Positions 11,664 to 25,600 of a stretch of 64,000 bases of DNA are shown one piece after another; the first letter of the stretch is position 1, and each line of letters begins with the position of its first letter. The DNA comes from Notospermus geniculatus. Taxonomy: Eukaryota > Nemertea > Pilidiophora > Heteronemertea > Lineidae. The DNA lies in the NCBI GenBank assembly GCA_002633025.1, contig NMRB01000039.1, positions 261,414 through 325,413 of the forward strand. The letters are read 5' to 3'. Made by a program: the position numbers and the translations under genes. Under the pieces are notes generated by a model. The model ran no database searches and was not told the origin of the DNA. It saw nothing but the letters and a program-made list of their open reading frames with translations.

Positions 11664-12721
11664 AGGCCACGATGAGGACACAACGAACTTTCATTTGATT
11701 CATTCGTTTGAAACATTGCGGAGGAAGTATAACCGGAGTTCCGACATCGGGTAATGCTAAACAGAAGACCGTGGCAACGGAGTGGCGGAAATATTTTCTC
11801 ACTCCGGGTTCTAAAGATCCTATTTCTGCCAATATCCTGGGCGGATATGCAATCCAAGACTTTATTTGTGGACAATGCTTAGCAAGATTTGTCGATTATT
11901 TGCCTTGCGGGAAGAAAATATTCCAATTTGGTTCAGAGGTAAATTTGGCTAGCCCCCTCGTCAAATAGTTGGGCGTCCGATGAATGATTAAACGGTCTTG
12001 ATAAACAGTGCTCGTAAGACGAGTCCACGCCTGTTAGGCTACGCTGGTTCCAATAGCGATCATCTTGTTATTAGCAGAGATGTGATTGCTGGGAAGTAGA
12101 GATGGTCATAGTTTAGAGTCGTTCGTGCAAAAAAATGGGGACTGTTGCAAGTCGTGCACTGTAACGTCACCTGCATGAAATGATCTGTAGGAAACTGAAC
12201 TTGCCTCGGGTACTGTGCTTAGTCGCAGTATCAAGTCTGCTTCTGCCTTCAGCCCACGTATTCCCTAGAGAGTATTCATTAGAAAGATGACTACAGGGGA
12301 AACGATGTTATGATGTAAGCCTACCACTGCATTTCCTCTACATTTTATTTCATGTTGGATATAATGTACAGGATTTTTTGTATGAAGTCACTGTATTGCA
12401 GTGGCTCGGGTGTGTAAACCTCCAGGCACAAGATTCCATATTTGATTCCTGTTTTGGCGGTATATTCTGGATAATGGTTATTCCTTGATGGCGGATAGTG
12501 TTGAGGTGAGCTGGCAGGCAATTATGTAACGTGTAGCGCATATCTTTAACCGTTGCCTGTCATCCTAAACTGCTGCCCGGCTAATGCCGGTCCCTTTGGG
12601 AGTTTGTTACGTCCATGAAAAAACAACTTGATGGCATTCGGTAAGCTGTTAGCCTGTAGTGACGGTTTAAAACCCACACAACACTCTGTTGGCACCATGT
12701 AGGCCGCAGACGGACCATGTA

Positions 12722-12970
12722 ATACCCCCATCACACTGGGCTAGTTCTCAGTACGTTCTTGAAAATTTTGCCGAACGGGCTCAAACTGTGTGCGAACGGA
12801 GTGGACGTAGTGGCAACGTTTTACAGTCTTTTTACGAACTTCGTGGATGGGAAGGGTGCTCCAGTACATCGAAGCATTATTTGGCCAAGGGTACACGTTC
12901 TAGCCCGTTTTACGATTTTTTAAGGACGGGGCAGGACGTTTTGAGAACGACTTCAGTGTGATGGGGGTAT
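12722..12970. mobile_element. MITE-like element with ATACCCCCATCACACT termini
   Basis: The first 16 bases, ATACCCCCATCACACT, are matched exactly in reverse complement by the last 16 (AGTGTGATGGGGGTAT). Imperfect pairing continues inwards for roughly 60 bases (GTTCTCA, ACGT, ACGGGCT). The element is 249 bp. An open frame of 90 codons across it (12689-12961) only reflects lack of stops and is not a gene. Confidence 0.8.
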
Positions 12971-14794
12971 AAGGAGCATTCTCCTCAACCTCTGGACTTC
13001 ATGCATGTGCTTGTCAGTTGCAGGTTGCTTCGACTCGATATAACCCCGATAGACAACAAATACAAGGGTACTTAACGATGCTTGGTACCTCAGGCAATGT
13101 TGGTCTGTTTCTTATTTCCTTGGCACTTGATGTCACCTATGACGCGTCACAAATCATGTACATGTACAGCCTGTCCCAAAAGCTCGCAAACTGCTTTAGC
13201 ATATGACCTCTGGTGACCTTGAATTTTACCCAATCATATAATATTTACATCATGTGTTGCCATTTTGAGTGGTAATGGTAATATGGCCCTTTGATTCCAA
13301 CGGGACTTTTTCCGCGTTCACACTCTGTTTCAGTGGTCCTGCCACGAAATTAGGATTTTTGGGCCCCTATGCATACAAACACTCCTTAGCTCAATAATTA
13401 AGTCTTCCTCTCTCTGGTGTGGGCTAAGCTTATAGTTCTTATCGGTAAATACCGTGCCTCATTATTTGCCAATGATTTTTCCCGCCCAGACGATATTCCA
13501 ATGGGTTCGGTACAAGATGACTAAAAAGTTGATTAATTGCTATTCCATTTTTCTTGGGAACATACGTAGGTGGAAAAAAGCCATCCGATGTTTTTATTAG
13601 GTAGTGCCACCACGGGAACGCCGATCCCAAATACACATGTATACCGATTACATCTGATGGTACTCTCCAGCCACACCGTTCGGAAAAGGGTAACATACAC
13701 ACGGCGTACGTATGTGGAATGACAACGCTGGATCACTCGTATCAGAGGTCGTATGTTACGCGACGTACACGTACGTGAAGTTGAGCTAGGGCCTGCTGCT
13801 TGCTAAACGGATACAGTGATAAACACTTAACGCTCGCAGGACTTTTTACCCTGTTTCCATAGTGGTAAGGATGCTATACAGTCAGATACTGACTTAGAAG
13901 GGACTTGACTCACTATCGCTTCATTCTGTAAAGAACAACACATCGACTAAACCGTCCCGTTATCACTAGGTGATGAAGCGCTCTCATCTATACAAGTGTA
14001 TTACAAGTTACCAGGTGAGAGTATTCAGCTCATGATCACCGGATCCAATACCTGTCACTTGCAATGCTAACCGACCAATTGTCATTCATGAAAATCCAGA
14101 ACTTATCGCCATTTTAACGATCTTACCTCGGAGGTTTCTTAAATGAACAAATGAATTCCTTTGTTTGACATTATCGTTAGACAATGGTGGAATTATCTAC
14201 GACTGTTTTCTGACCTGAATCAAGGCCAGAACGAATATCCTCGTTAATCTCCAAAACTTCTGATAACAATAAAGTTTTCTCCAACTTAGAGTCAAGAAAT
14301 CTATTTCCTGCCACTGACTAGTTGTCTTATTCTAAGACCAGACATACATTTGTAACAGCACTCAAAAGTAGTTGTTTTGTAATAAACAGCTGCAGGTATA
14401 CGTCTGATTTTTCCACCCGCCGGTTAGGTTGTTGAGAAATGACAACAACAATGCCAGCAATGCAGGGGTACCCCCCCCCCCCCAACCTGATCGGTGAGCA
14501 ACAACGTTAGCTTACTGATCTCCATCAAAGCAATAGCTGTAAAGCCCAAACAAGTACAGTGCCTGACTTGTCATCTGGCGCTGTACAATTTGCCAAGATA
14601 ATTCTTCGCGCACTGGAGCAGAGAAATTGATGGTAACACCGTAGTATTTATGACTCATACCAAGGGAAAGCCTCCCTGAGGCCTAGTCGATAAGTGATGT
14701 GTTGAATTCTTATTGACGAGAATTCAAACAAATACAGCCCAAGGGGGCCGGTAGGTAGACACTTTGAATTGCTGTTCCATAAATGTTTGACATA

Positions 14795-14880
14795 GTGAGG
14801 TTTCGCAGAGCTGAAGAAATGTGTAGTACGAAACGCGAAGTTCGACTTCATTTCCTGGACCTAGACCTAATGTATTTCTG
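14795..14880. mobile_element. Terminal fragment of the GTGAGGTTTCGC element family
   Basis: The sequence TA-GTGAGGTTTCGCAGAG, followed within 85 bases by TACGAAACGCGAAGTTCGAC, TTCATTTCCTGGACCTAG and a TGTATTTCTGGAGATG word, matches in order the left end of the complete element at 29667-30353. No matching right end is visible nearby, so this looks like a solo end. Confidence 0.55.
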
Positions 14881-17447
14881 GAGATGCTAAAATCTGTTCA
14901 TAACGTGAGATCACAGTGATACATGTAGTATCACACCCCGGATTTTGTACTTTGGTCATCACCCGATATTGCTTAATAATCTTCGAGAGGAATCGATTTT
15001 TACAACTACTACCAGCAGCACTTACATTTCGGCAGGTGTTTCCAAGAGTTGCAGCCTCTCCAAACTTCGCCATGCACTTTAATTGAATAATTCGCTTGGC
15101 AGATGAGAATTTGACCTAAACGGCTCAAAAATGAATTGACCCGACAACGAATTACCATCTCAAACGTGAACACGACGGAAAATGCTGCCGGGTTTGTCGG
15201 AGGTTGTGCCCCGTGTTGGTTCTTCACAGCCGGTTTGTTACTCTTGTTGATACAGTTGTTCTAAGATGGGAAGCTGATGATTCCACGGTACCCGTATCAC
15301 TAAACCGATGTTGTCTCTATTGAAGAAGGGGTCCGCGAAGTTTTACTTCCCGGAGGGGGGTCTGAGCAAACATGTGACAATATCGTACCTAAAGTTGCTT
15401 CTCGGGTCCTATGTATAAAGGGTCTGTATAATGCATTTGGCCTTGGCCGTCCCTAAAATAACTGATTAACTAATAGGAATATTTTAACAACAGTAGGTTC
15501 AGAGGCAGAGGGAAGTCGGCCAAATAGTTCAACATACAAGATAGTCAACTGATCCGTTAAAACTGGTTCAAATAGCTGCCAAAATGACCATCATGATCCG
15601 GTGAACAGGGCCACCTTATTAGTCTCCTTTGCACGGAAGGGTCATTCACAAAGAAATAGCCGCGCCTGGAGTAGAACCTGACATCGCTGCAGGTCAGTGG
15701 AGTGGCTGACGAGGGGACATGGGAAGGACACAGATGATCAATGAATGGTCAGCGGTCACCGGACATTTTGCACCAAAAGTTACGAATGAAATACCCATGA
15801 TTTTACGGGTGTCATGTCCATCTACATACACATGTACTTCTGTTGATAATTCAACGTTTACAACGGTACTGTCAAAGGTGTGAGTATAACTTTTTGTCAG
15901 CAACAGCTTTATGTTTTAGAGATGTTTAATTTGGTTGACCGGTTATCCGACATGTCCGACCCTGGCCAAAGGTGCCCGAGTGTTTCATGTGAGGACATCC
16001 TTTTACCTCCACCCGATTCAATCATTTATAACCAATCTGACATAAGTCGAAGATAAGAGTGACTTCCTTTCAGCGAGAGGCTCTTGTGTAGGAGTGTGGC
16101 GTCCAGTATCTGTGGGCGATCGCCAATCCCGGACTTCAGTAATCGCCAGATACTGCGAAACCAACAGCACTAGCCAATGAGGTACTCTCGTTCATGATTT
16201 CTGAATCTCAATGAACGTCACCAGCACATCAAACATCGCGATCTGATTGGCTCACATTGTTACAACTTTATCGGTTCTTCTTTGGGGACCACCCGACGTA
16301 GAAGCAGTAGTGCGCCAGATCAAAGCATATTGACTACCAAAAGTTGTGACATCGCTACGCTCTCCGACTACGCTCGCACAAACACTGCCCATGGAGGGAC
16401 ATGCAGGGCCTGCATGTGTCCACTGGATCTTTTTGTTGGCTCCAACCGGTAAGATCGGGAACCAATCTAACAACAAATTTTGTCCGCTGTCAGGAATCGG
16501 GCCAGTCTTTGTCGCAGCAATCAACTGGCATGACTGGTTGTGGATTCTGGAGCCATCAAAAAAGCCTCCCATCGTGTCTTATCAAACAATCTACATGTAG
16601 ATCGAAAGCGGGAGAGCTCTTTGGGTCGAAATCAAACCACCGAAGACTCAGTGGTAACTGAAGGCGACGGTGTCGCGTTGGTGCGATATCACCTTGAACT
16701 ACTCTCCGCCGTTACACATAGAAATCCGCTAGCATTGGGTTGCAAAACAAACCTAGTTTCATTTAATTACCCACTCGGTAATAAAAGAAGTGTTTAACCA
16801 ACCCCGATGAGCTTATGCGACCGAAGCTATTCCAAGCAATTTTCATTTTACAAGCCTTTATTACAATCCGGCCAACATAATTAACCTAAACAAACACCAC
16901 ATCTGTGTAAATTAAACGAGGCGATATTTTATCTCGTTTTCGTGATGTTTAGTCTCGTGGAGAGGCAGCCCATGGGTGTTGAAGAATTGTTAGCAAGTTC
17001 GATTAGCAATGGAACGCACACTTGGGTGCGGACTGTGTAGATTAACTGGCCCGAGGGCGTGCTAAATTGCATCACGATGATCTTAAGAATCTCCGTGTCC
17101 ACCGAGGGTCTGGTCAAAGGAATCTTGTTTCAGGCGCCGGCGACAGAAGAAGGGACAGACGCATATGGTACATACAATTCCACGATTAGTGCTATGAATA
17201 GTAATATCTACAAGAGATTTAATGATCTCATCCACGTCTACGAGTAGTCTGAGGTTTAGAGACATCTGTGCATCGTCAGTTGACCCACTTGGGGGAACAG
17301 CCCTACTAAATCCAGCAGGTTTTTCTCCAGAGCTGTGTCGGTAAACACTAATTCATTTTGGGGTAGGGCCTCCTTCATATTAACCCTCATGAGGCATTGG
17401 GTTCTATTTTAGGTTCCTAGCTTGCCTATTTATTTCACTATACATTT

Positions 17448-17566
17448 AAGCTGCGTTTACGCGGAATCCCCAGCGGAAGCGAAATGTTGTATGCGAGAAT
17501 GCATTGCATTTTCCTGCTTCCGCGTTCCGCAATCCGCATTCCGCGTGTCAGTTATACACGTAGCTT
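17448..17566. mobile_element. GC-rich imperfect foldback element
   Basis: Left arm AAGCTGCGTTTACGCGGAAT and right arm (reverse complement) AAGCTACGTG with CGCGGAAT-type words pair imperfectly. Both arms are rich in CpG in an otherwise AT-rich region, as in the elements at 40602-40737 and 50107-50273. Confidence 0.5.
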
Positions 17567-18275
17567 TACATCCACAATAAATGTAGCAACAGTATTGTTA
17601 AAACGTACTCGAACAACTGACGAATCATCAGTAAACTTGTCCCATGACGGTAAGCGGGCAAGGCTATTGAAATCAATCGCAAGAATTTAAAGTGTAACAG
17701 TAGGATTTTTTGTTCGCAGGACAGATTTTCCTTGGGATTTTCTTTCCTCTTAATACGCCGGCGACAGCTTTCCCGTTACACTAGACCGAACCTAATTGGA
17801 GAAGACTATGAATGAAAATTCCAGTACCGCCAACCATCAAAGGAACAAAGGACCTGTGGTAACTCTTAACAAGTCTAGACCAACGCCACAACTTCATCAG
17901 CTAAAGGAGAATCATCATTTCTGTCGATAGATGTTACACCCTACGCTCTTATCTTTTTCGCAAGACTCGTGGCTGGAATACCACCGCATTACTATTCGAA
18001 GGAAGATGACTGTTGAGTATCAGAGTGGAAGAGCCTTTGACAGGTCATTTGTTGTTGGAGTCGAGGGGATTGTATTCAGGTGTTGTTGGGCACAAGTCAG
18101 GCGATCCTGTTGTATCACTCGCGAGGGATGCAAGATCGCATGAATAGGAAAAATTATCTTTGATATTACAATTCAGTGGATACAAGGAAACGGGCGCTCG
18201 CGCCGAGCCCGCCACACGCCCCTGAAGTAACGGCCAGTTTACTAGTGTCATGTGGAGCCGCGCGAGTCATATAAT

Positions 18276-18358
18276 TACGAAAGCCCAGAATGCTCATTCA
18301 AAATTCAATAAAAAAATATTGAGTTTTGAATTTTGAATGAGCATTCTGGGCTTTCGTA
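18276..18358. repeat. Near-perfect 83-bp hairpin
   Basis: Arms TACGAAAGCCCAGAATGCTC and GAGCATTCTGGGCTTTCGTA are exact complements, and pairing continues through TCAAAATTCAA towards an AT-only loop. The size and exactness suggest a recently inserted foldback element. Confidence 0.8.
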
Positions 18359-19580
18359 CATATAACAGCGATGGCATCGGATTACGACATTTCTATGGCG
18401 GCCTGGTACACTGCGGCTTCAAAGGAGTTGTTGCAACGTACAAAGTATAGATGGCAGGACCTGTTTTGCTTGGCGGGGAAAATGCCGTCGCATCGCATCG
18501 CTGGAATGATACATTGCCGCCAAGTTCCCAACTCACACATGTTCCCAGTCCTTCTACGGGTTTCCGTGCATTGACTCGTGCGTACAACCAAAACTTTCAG
18601 CTTCACCGTCTTTGTTTCAAGTTAGATACATGTAGGCTATTAAGCATTTGTTCCAAATTCTAGCGGTTCAAAATTAAAATTAATCTTGTAAAAAGCAATT
18701 TAATCTTTCCTAACGTCTTAATCGTTCATCCGAATAATTACGTTTTACGATAATTTTTGTCTTGTTTTGCATACAAATCGGCATTAAGTAGTTATTTATA
18801 CGGCCCTAACTAATCAGTAGCACAAGAGCAACCAGTTCCCAAACATTACCAGAGAATGCTAGAACACAAAAATACATGACAACATTAATACGTTGCAAGG
18901 CGAATACTACCAGATGGCGCCAGGTACTACATTGTCTGCAGTACGGCGAACTTGCTGGCTGTGATTTCGCAAGGTGTCCTCGTTTGTACGTGATCGTGTG
19001 TAGCGAGCGTTGGGAATTTGAATGTAGTAGGTGTAAAAGATTTATCAGCAGACAGAAACGGGCAATACCAGTTCAAGAAGGTGTATGCTCTCGCACTCTT
19101 CAGAGGTCCCACAGCTAAAATAACGGGTAATCACACAGTCATGACGTGCGAAGCCCAAACATACCCCACCCCACCACCAACCACTGCAATACTTGTCGTC
19201 ATTAGTTCAGTCAACAGATGGCGCTGTTATTGCAAGGTAGATAACGTCTCCTCCACCCAATGAACGATCAATATCGAAGGGCACGGTCCAAATAATAGAA
19301 AAGCGTGATGATACTCTGCTTCAACCAATCAGAATGAGAAAGTGTTTTAAATTTTCCTTGGCTACATCCCTTAGAACATGAACAATGGCCTGCCATTGCT
19401 GGTTGCTCACGTGAAGTGCCACCTAGTGTCCATCTTTCCAGTTTGCGGCCACTGTGCCCACGGTTCGTGGGGCGTAGAAATCGGGTATTTTATCTAATCT
19501 GTCTATTATAGCCTCCTATCCCCTCCCACTTTAAAAGACCCTATTTCTCAACGACATAATACTGGCCGACTGATAATTTG

Positions 19581-19620
19581 GCACCTGTCAACATGACCTT
19601 TTAAACGTGATTTTACAGTG
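19581..19620 (+). repeat. Dispersed repeat C, copy 1
   Basis: The words GCACCTGTCAACATGACC and TTAAACGTGATTTTAC recur as the reverse complement at 31846-31884 with one or two changes, 12 kb away. The family is unknown. Confidence 0.6.
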
Positions 19621-22600
19621 TATCTGTTAATTTGACTGCGATAATTTTCTCCCTCTGTTTTTCTTGCAGACCCAATTATTGTAGACAAACAAGCAAACTG
19701 CCAAAGCTAAATGGAATGCCACTAACAAGCAAGTGTTTATTCATGCGGTCCACAGCTGACTCCCGGCTATGATACGTCAAATATTTCATAGGATACCGTG
19801 ATAAACAGACACGTGAAAATAAACTTCAATTAGGACGTCACAAGATGTCAGATGTCGAAATGAGCAGTTGATCCAGCTCCTGAAAAACAACGGTTACATA
19901 CTCTGTCGACTGGTGATGACTGAAGCCACTACTTCTTGTTGGTCACCAACAGATGTAGGATCGATGATGACCTTGCCCCGTGGTCAACCATAGTGATGTT
20001 GCCCCCGGATAGCCACGATTACCAGACGCGTTGTTTGCCCTGATACCGCAAGATGGCGTATGGTCAGCCATTGTTGACAGCTGGCCCGTGGACAAGTTGA
20101 GGTTGTTCACAGGCTTTTTTGGGTTTACGGTAAGGGTTAGATTTATCAGTCATGGATGGGCCAGCAAGGGCTTGGGTATGGGTTCAAATTATCCACTATG
20201 TACTGGTAACCCCGTGGACAGTCATATTTCATGAATTTCGGCTGGACATTTTCCGCGGAATAATGGAAACTATTCGCAGTTCGTCATGTTGAGACTTCGA
20301 TGGTTCGAGCACAAGAAAACGTCCTGCTGAAAGTGATCCACGCGGTCTACTTCAAAACTTTCCTCCAGTTTATAAACGAAGCACGCTGTGGCCTAGCCCA
20401 TGGCTCATAGAACGATACCATATAATCTACTAATTGAAAATGGTAAAACGAATTCAAAGCTACGACTCAGCATGGAGTGTGTGTGTACCACAGGTTCATT
20501 CCGAAGATTCACACCAGAACCAGTCGGTAGCTCGCCTCGGAAAACCTACTCGGGCTTATTAAGACCAAACTACAAACAACAACCCCCGTGTAAATTTCTC
20601 CTAACAAGTACAAGATTTGTTGATTCTAAACATTAGGTTGAATTTCGGTTTGAATTGGTAGACAAACCCAATAAACAACACAGGAAGGGAGGATTTAGTA
20701 TCTAGAGGTAGAATTAAATGTTTATTTTTCAGACAACTGAAAAAAGAAGTTTCTTTCCGTGAGTTTATTTGAAAATAGCGGACATTGAATTCACACTTGT
20801 GTGAGAGGTTCACCGCTAAACAGAAAGTTATCTGTTTGGTATCCAATTTCGTACAGTTTGGGAGTACTAGTAACTTTCATGTCGAAGGGAAACTACGTAG
20901 GCCCTACTCGCATCGATTGCTTCAGCAGTAGGCTATATGTCCCACAGAAATGGGGATGTGTTCAGAAGCTTACGGTCAAAATGATTCGCCATCATTAAGT
21001 ATCATTATCATTGTCTATTGATTGCCATTATTGTCAAAGGTGGCTAACTTAAATATAAACTCCAGTACGCACACGCACATGCACATGTACTTTGCTGTCG
21101 ATATGTTTAAATGTGTGTTGTTATTTCTGGAAATGTACTAGGCCTACATGTACATGTATGACTGCATCTTTCTGCAGTCTCAATCGGTTGCTCTGGGAAA
21201 AAGACCCCTACCCCGCCCCACATGGCGGCCACAGTATGTGCAGTAGGTTTAAACATCTAATTAGCGGAAGAACGTTTTGCCGCGGCGCATCGAACATTTT
21301 ATGGATTCTATTGGGAGATCGAATTCCGTTGATTTCATTGGCTGTCAGGCTGTGCAGCATGGCTTCACGACTGTTGCTTCCATCCAGTAAAAAAATCTCA
21401 ATAACCAGAGGATGAAATTTCAAACTTGGTAGCATTCTGAGCCAGCAGGTATAACAGGTGTGACTATACCTTAGCTTAGCTCGGTTGTCAGCCCTACACT
21501 CCATTATAGTACATCCCTATAGTGCATGGACAAGAGCACAATTTTTTCAGATCTTGTACATGTAGGCCCACATGTACATACATAGGGCCGCCGAACACGA
21601 TCAAATTTTTCATCCATTTTTTGGGAAATTCAGATTCAGGGCCTTTCTCTCTGTGTCCCCTGTTGTCAAGTCGCAGCTTATTCCGTCAGGCAATACGTAT
21701 TAGGGGAACATTCAAAACCGTTACACCGGTGTGGGAGGACAGAGAATGACCTGTTCATATCCTGAATCGTCCTCCTGTAATGAAGACTTTTCGGTTACCA
21801 TACACTTCGATGAACATGCCGTGTCTAATTTTCATGGTTCTATCTTTTACAATTTGATTCACCCCAGTCAAATACGAGCTTAGCCATTTCTTTCTGCGAT
21901 GCGCAGTGAGCTACTGATTATCGAGCAGTAGAGGAGTAAATACAGCGAAAACAAAACTTAGTATCATAGTATCTCAAATCAGGCAAATATAATTAAATTA
22001 TGATAAATGTACACAAAGAAGTAGGCTAACGTGATTATCGAGATGAAAGGCGTGTAACCTTAGCGCTCATCGAGAACTGCCTATCAGAGCAATATCCCGG
22101 GGTCGTAGAGAGGCTGGCTCCACACCCGCTGTCCCAGACACCGCGTTCGGAATTCTCCGTTTCATCCGTCGGTTCGTGTTCTCGGTTGTACGTTGTTGTC
22201 CATAAAGTGGCAAACTTCGTTTTCAATTTCGAGAATGTGAGTTGAATGCACGTGTGATGAAATTAAAATTTTAAAGTTGCTTGCCTGTGAATTTGCTGAC
22301 CTGTAGTTCGAATCAGCAACTCACGTTCCGGACGGAGTAATGTTATCTGCATACAGCATGGGTATAGGCAAAAATTTATGATTTTTTTGGTATAGGGCCT
22401 ACTATGTATCGTTGGTTTTTCAGAAAGCGCTTACTAAAATCTGATCAGAGATGGTTATACGAAGAATAAATTTTGGACAGTTTCTTGCCTTGCAACATAG
22501 ACGAAGAGCTGCTCAGTTCCATGTCCATCCCTGATTTGGAACTTGAAACTTACTAACAGGTACGTAGTAATGTACGATTTATGATTGGAATCGTTCCTTG

Positions 22601-25600
22601 CGCGGACACGACTACCTTGTGACAGGTTTTGAGTACGGTAATTAGATGAAGACAATGTTGCCAAATCACTTTTTGCCGAATCACTTTTTGGCAAGCTCCC
22701 GAACTTGCCAGTGCCACGTCTTCAAAAAGACGTTGGGCATGTTGGATGCAGGTGTCTTGCATTGGGACAAATTCGAGCACCGTTGTGGTTCTTGAATTGA
22801 AAGTATTTTTCGATGTGCCTGACGCCGCCAGACTTGATTTACGGTCCATCTGTATGCGATACAGATACTTATGTACGTTCAAATGTAGCATATGGTTTAC
22901 TTAATTACAAATGCACGGCAGTAACAAATCAGATTTCAAGTACAGTAGTCAACACTGAAAAACAGCTAAAGTACAGATTAGGAAAACTCAAATGAACTCT
23001 CTCATCGGTGAGGCTGCGCTGGGTGAGGTGCCAGTTGTTGTCCGTGGTGCCCGACTCGAAGTCTATCATAATCCAAGACGTTTCCATGGAAATTTAAGCC
23101 ATCAGCTAAAGTGTCATTATACTTGATTGATTGGGCCATCGCTGAACTTTGACGGACACAACAACGTAAAAAATAAACTAAACTGTCCGGCAAACTTCGA
23201 GTTGTCGCCCTGGCACGTGACTCCCTCGTCTGCAGTCTATCACTCAGGCGATGAAACAGACAGCTCGGGTTAGCTACAGACCATAATGTCTCCAGATGTT
23301 GCAACGTGAACGAAACAAACAAAAAAACACCGCCTGACAAGAAAAAATGTGCTAATTGTTTTCACATCGGTTCAGTCACCCGGCAACGTTTTCGTCTTCG
23401 GAAAACACGCTGTCCTAATTAATGCTAAATATTGAACAAAATGGTCTCATGTTCGAGCGTGACCTCGGTCGTCATTCATGCAGATTGATAGGAGATCGGT
23501 TTTAAGTATGGCTTCTACTGGGGCACATACCCTCCAAACTAAAAGATGTTTTTAAACACTTTCTCGTTAAAATTTTGAATTTTTCAAATTGATTTCTCTG
23601 TTCGTAGACGTTTTAAAATTGAAAATTCTTTGAGATTACGATGGGTGACGATTTAGCAATGTTCTTATAAAAATATTCATTTTTTTTTAAATACAAAAAT
23701 TAAGAAACATTCCACATTTCCTGACGTCAAAATTGATGAATCTGGTGCAGATATCGATAAAGTCTATATGACGTCAAAGAAGATTATTCAGTTTGCTGTT
23801 CTACAGGATTTCGACCGCCAGGTGACTTTGGTTTCTCAGGGTTCGAAACTCACGTCAAGCCTATTGCTCTTGTGAAAGACGTCTAGTTTTCTCAAGACAG
23901 CCCAGTTTCCTCTGTTTTACATGTACCGGTATTGTATATGTACGCACTCAATACTGTCAAGACTTAATAATGCCGTATTTGGCGCTCCGCTCCGAACTCA
24001 ATATTTTTAAGGAAAAACGTCACTAATAAGGGAAATGACTTCGGTTGGGAGAAGGAAGACGAGGAATCCACCTCCTAACACATTTCGACGTAAACTGCCA
24101 ACTTCGTCATCTACCTGCGCGGGACACACATATTTAGGCGCTGTGACATCTGGAGTATGAGCGAACGACAGGTTACTAAAACCTCAGAATTTATTTTGTA
24201 GTCAAGGTAATGGGCCACATCGATTCTGCTCCACCTCAACTTTACCTAGTTCACCAGTGTTGTCTGCATATTCCATATATTAGAGCAGTGCATTTAATTC
24301 AGGTGACCGTCACATCATGAAAAGGCAAGGTGAAACAGAACACTGTGCACATGCGTCATGTAGGCTATTTCCAGCACCAATACCAGATGCGGAATTGAAA
24401 TTTCAATGACTATTCTTCAACAGTGAACTAATGAACTCCAGCTATTTTCTGATCAGTATAGGCTATCATGCCGTTAAAGTGTAATAAATATAATAATGTA
24501 CAGAGTTTGGTCAGATTCGGTGTATGATTTAGGGGCAATTCCGATGAAATTTTAAATGCCCGGATACGCCGAGTAGGACTGTTCCAGCTTTTATCCGATG
24601 ACGACTAATTTATCACATACTTTGAGTAGCGGGTGAATGAAACGCTTTCTTTCCGTATCACTGTCGTTCTTGACCTTCATATTGGTGCCCCCCCCCCAAA
24701 AAAACCGCACAAGCATACATGTGTATACTTCCATTGCCCAAAACTACTCATAGCAATGGATGGGGAATTTTCTAGAAGAAGACACCAAGATATCCTGATG
24801 TGGTCAAGTGGTTAGAACTTCAGACCCTATTTTGTAAAGCAAAGTCGAGGGCCTTGGATACTAATTGTTCCATGCTGAATTCGCGGCCGGTATGGATACC
24901 TCTGACTTAGCGAAGTGTGCAAGCTAGGATAACGTGCGCCGACGGACCAGTAAAATAGTAGAGTTCTCAACCGCTTTGCGATGTTCCAAATTAACAGCAA
25001 ATTCAATATGACAGTCAAAATGAATAAATTGAATTTTCGCAATCAGCATGTAATGAACAGAACATTGCAGTCGGCAGAAGAACAGGAGCGATATTTCAAA
25101 CAAACTTAGTGCTACCTTTGAGCAACAAAGCATCGTACCTTACATCATTACCATTTGTTATTCATACCTATTGCTGAAAGAACGCTCATTTTAAAGGATG
25201 CGAAACACGATAGGGACCTTTGGCACACGAAAAATTAGCAAAACTTATTGGATTAGTCATAGTTTCTTGAAAAAGGACGAAGTGGTTTGCGCGCGCTTCG
25301 AGAAATGTTACAAGTTTTATGCGCCTCTTACTTAGTTCGGTGTTGCCTTACAGCGGTATCTTAATTAACTAAGTAACTAAGAACCTCGCTGTCTGGAATA
25401 AGCAACGTGTTGCCATAGATCATCTCGGGCGCTTCTGACATGAGTACTACGTCATTTTACTTTACTGCTATTATTCAGAACCCTGTCATTTTGCCCTACT
25501 TGTTTTTCTTTGACATTTACTTGACGACGCGTTACCGACATGACCGAATTCACTTTTGTACTTCTTTTTCGTAATCCAATAGACCCTTCTTCTTTCTACA

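Larger units (their letters stand above)
9233..12721. other. Intergenic stretch with one pair of inverted repeats
   Basis: No gene was recognised. The only structure seen is the inverted pair at 10707-10815 and 11554-11663, described separately. Open frames of 60-126 codons in this stretch overlap on both strands with no common theme. Confidence 0.4.

Noticed and set aside
12689-12961. 90-codon frame at 12.7-13.0 kb
   Set aside because: It lies across a MITE-like element whose inverted ends explain the sequence.
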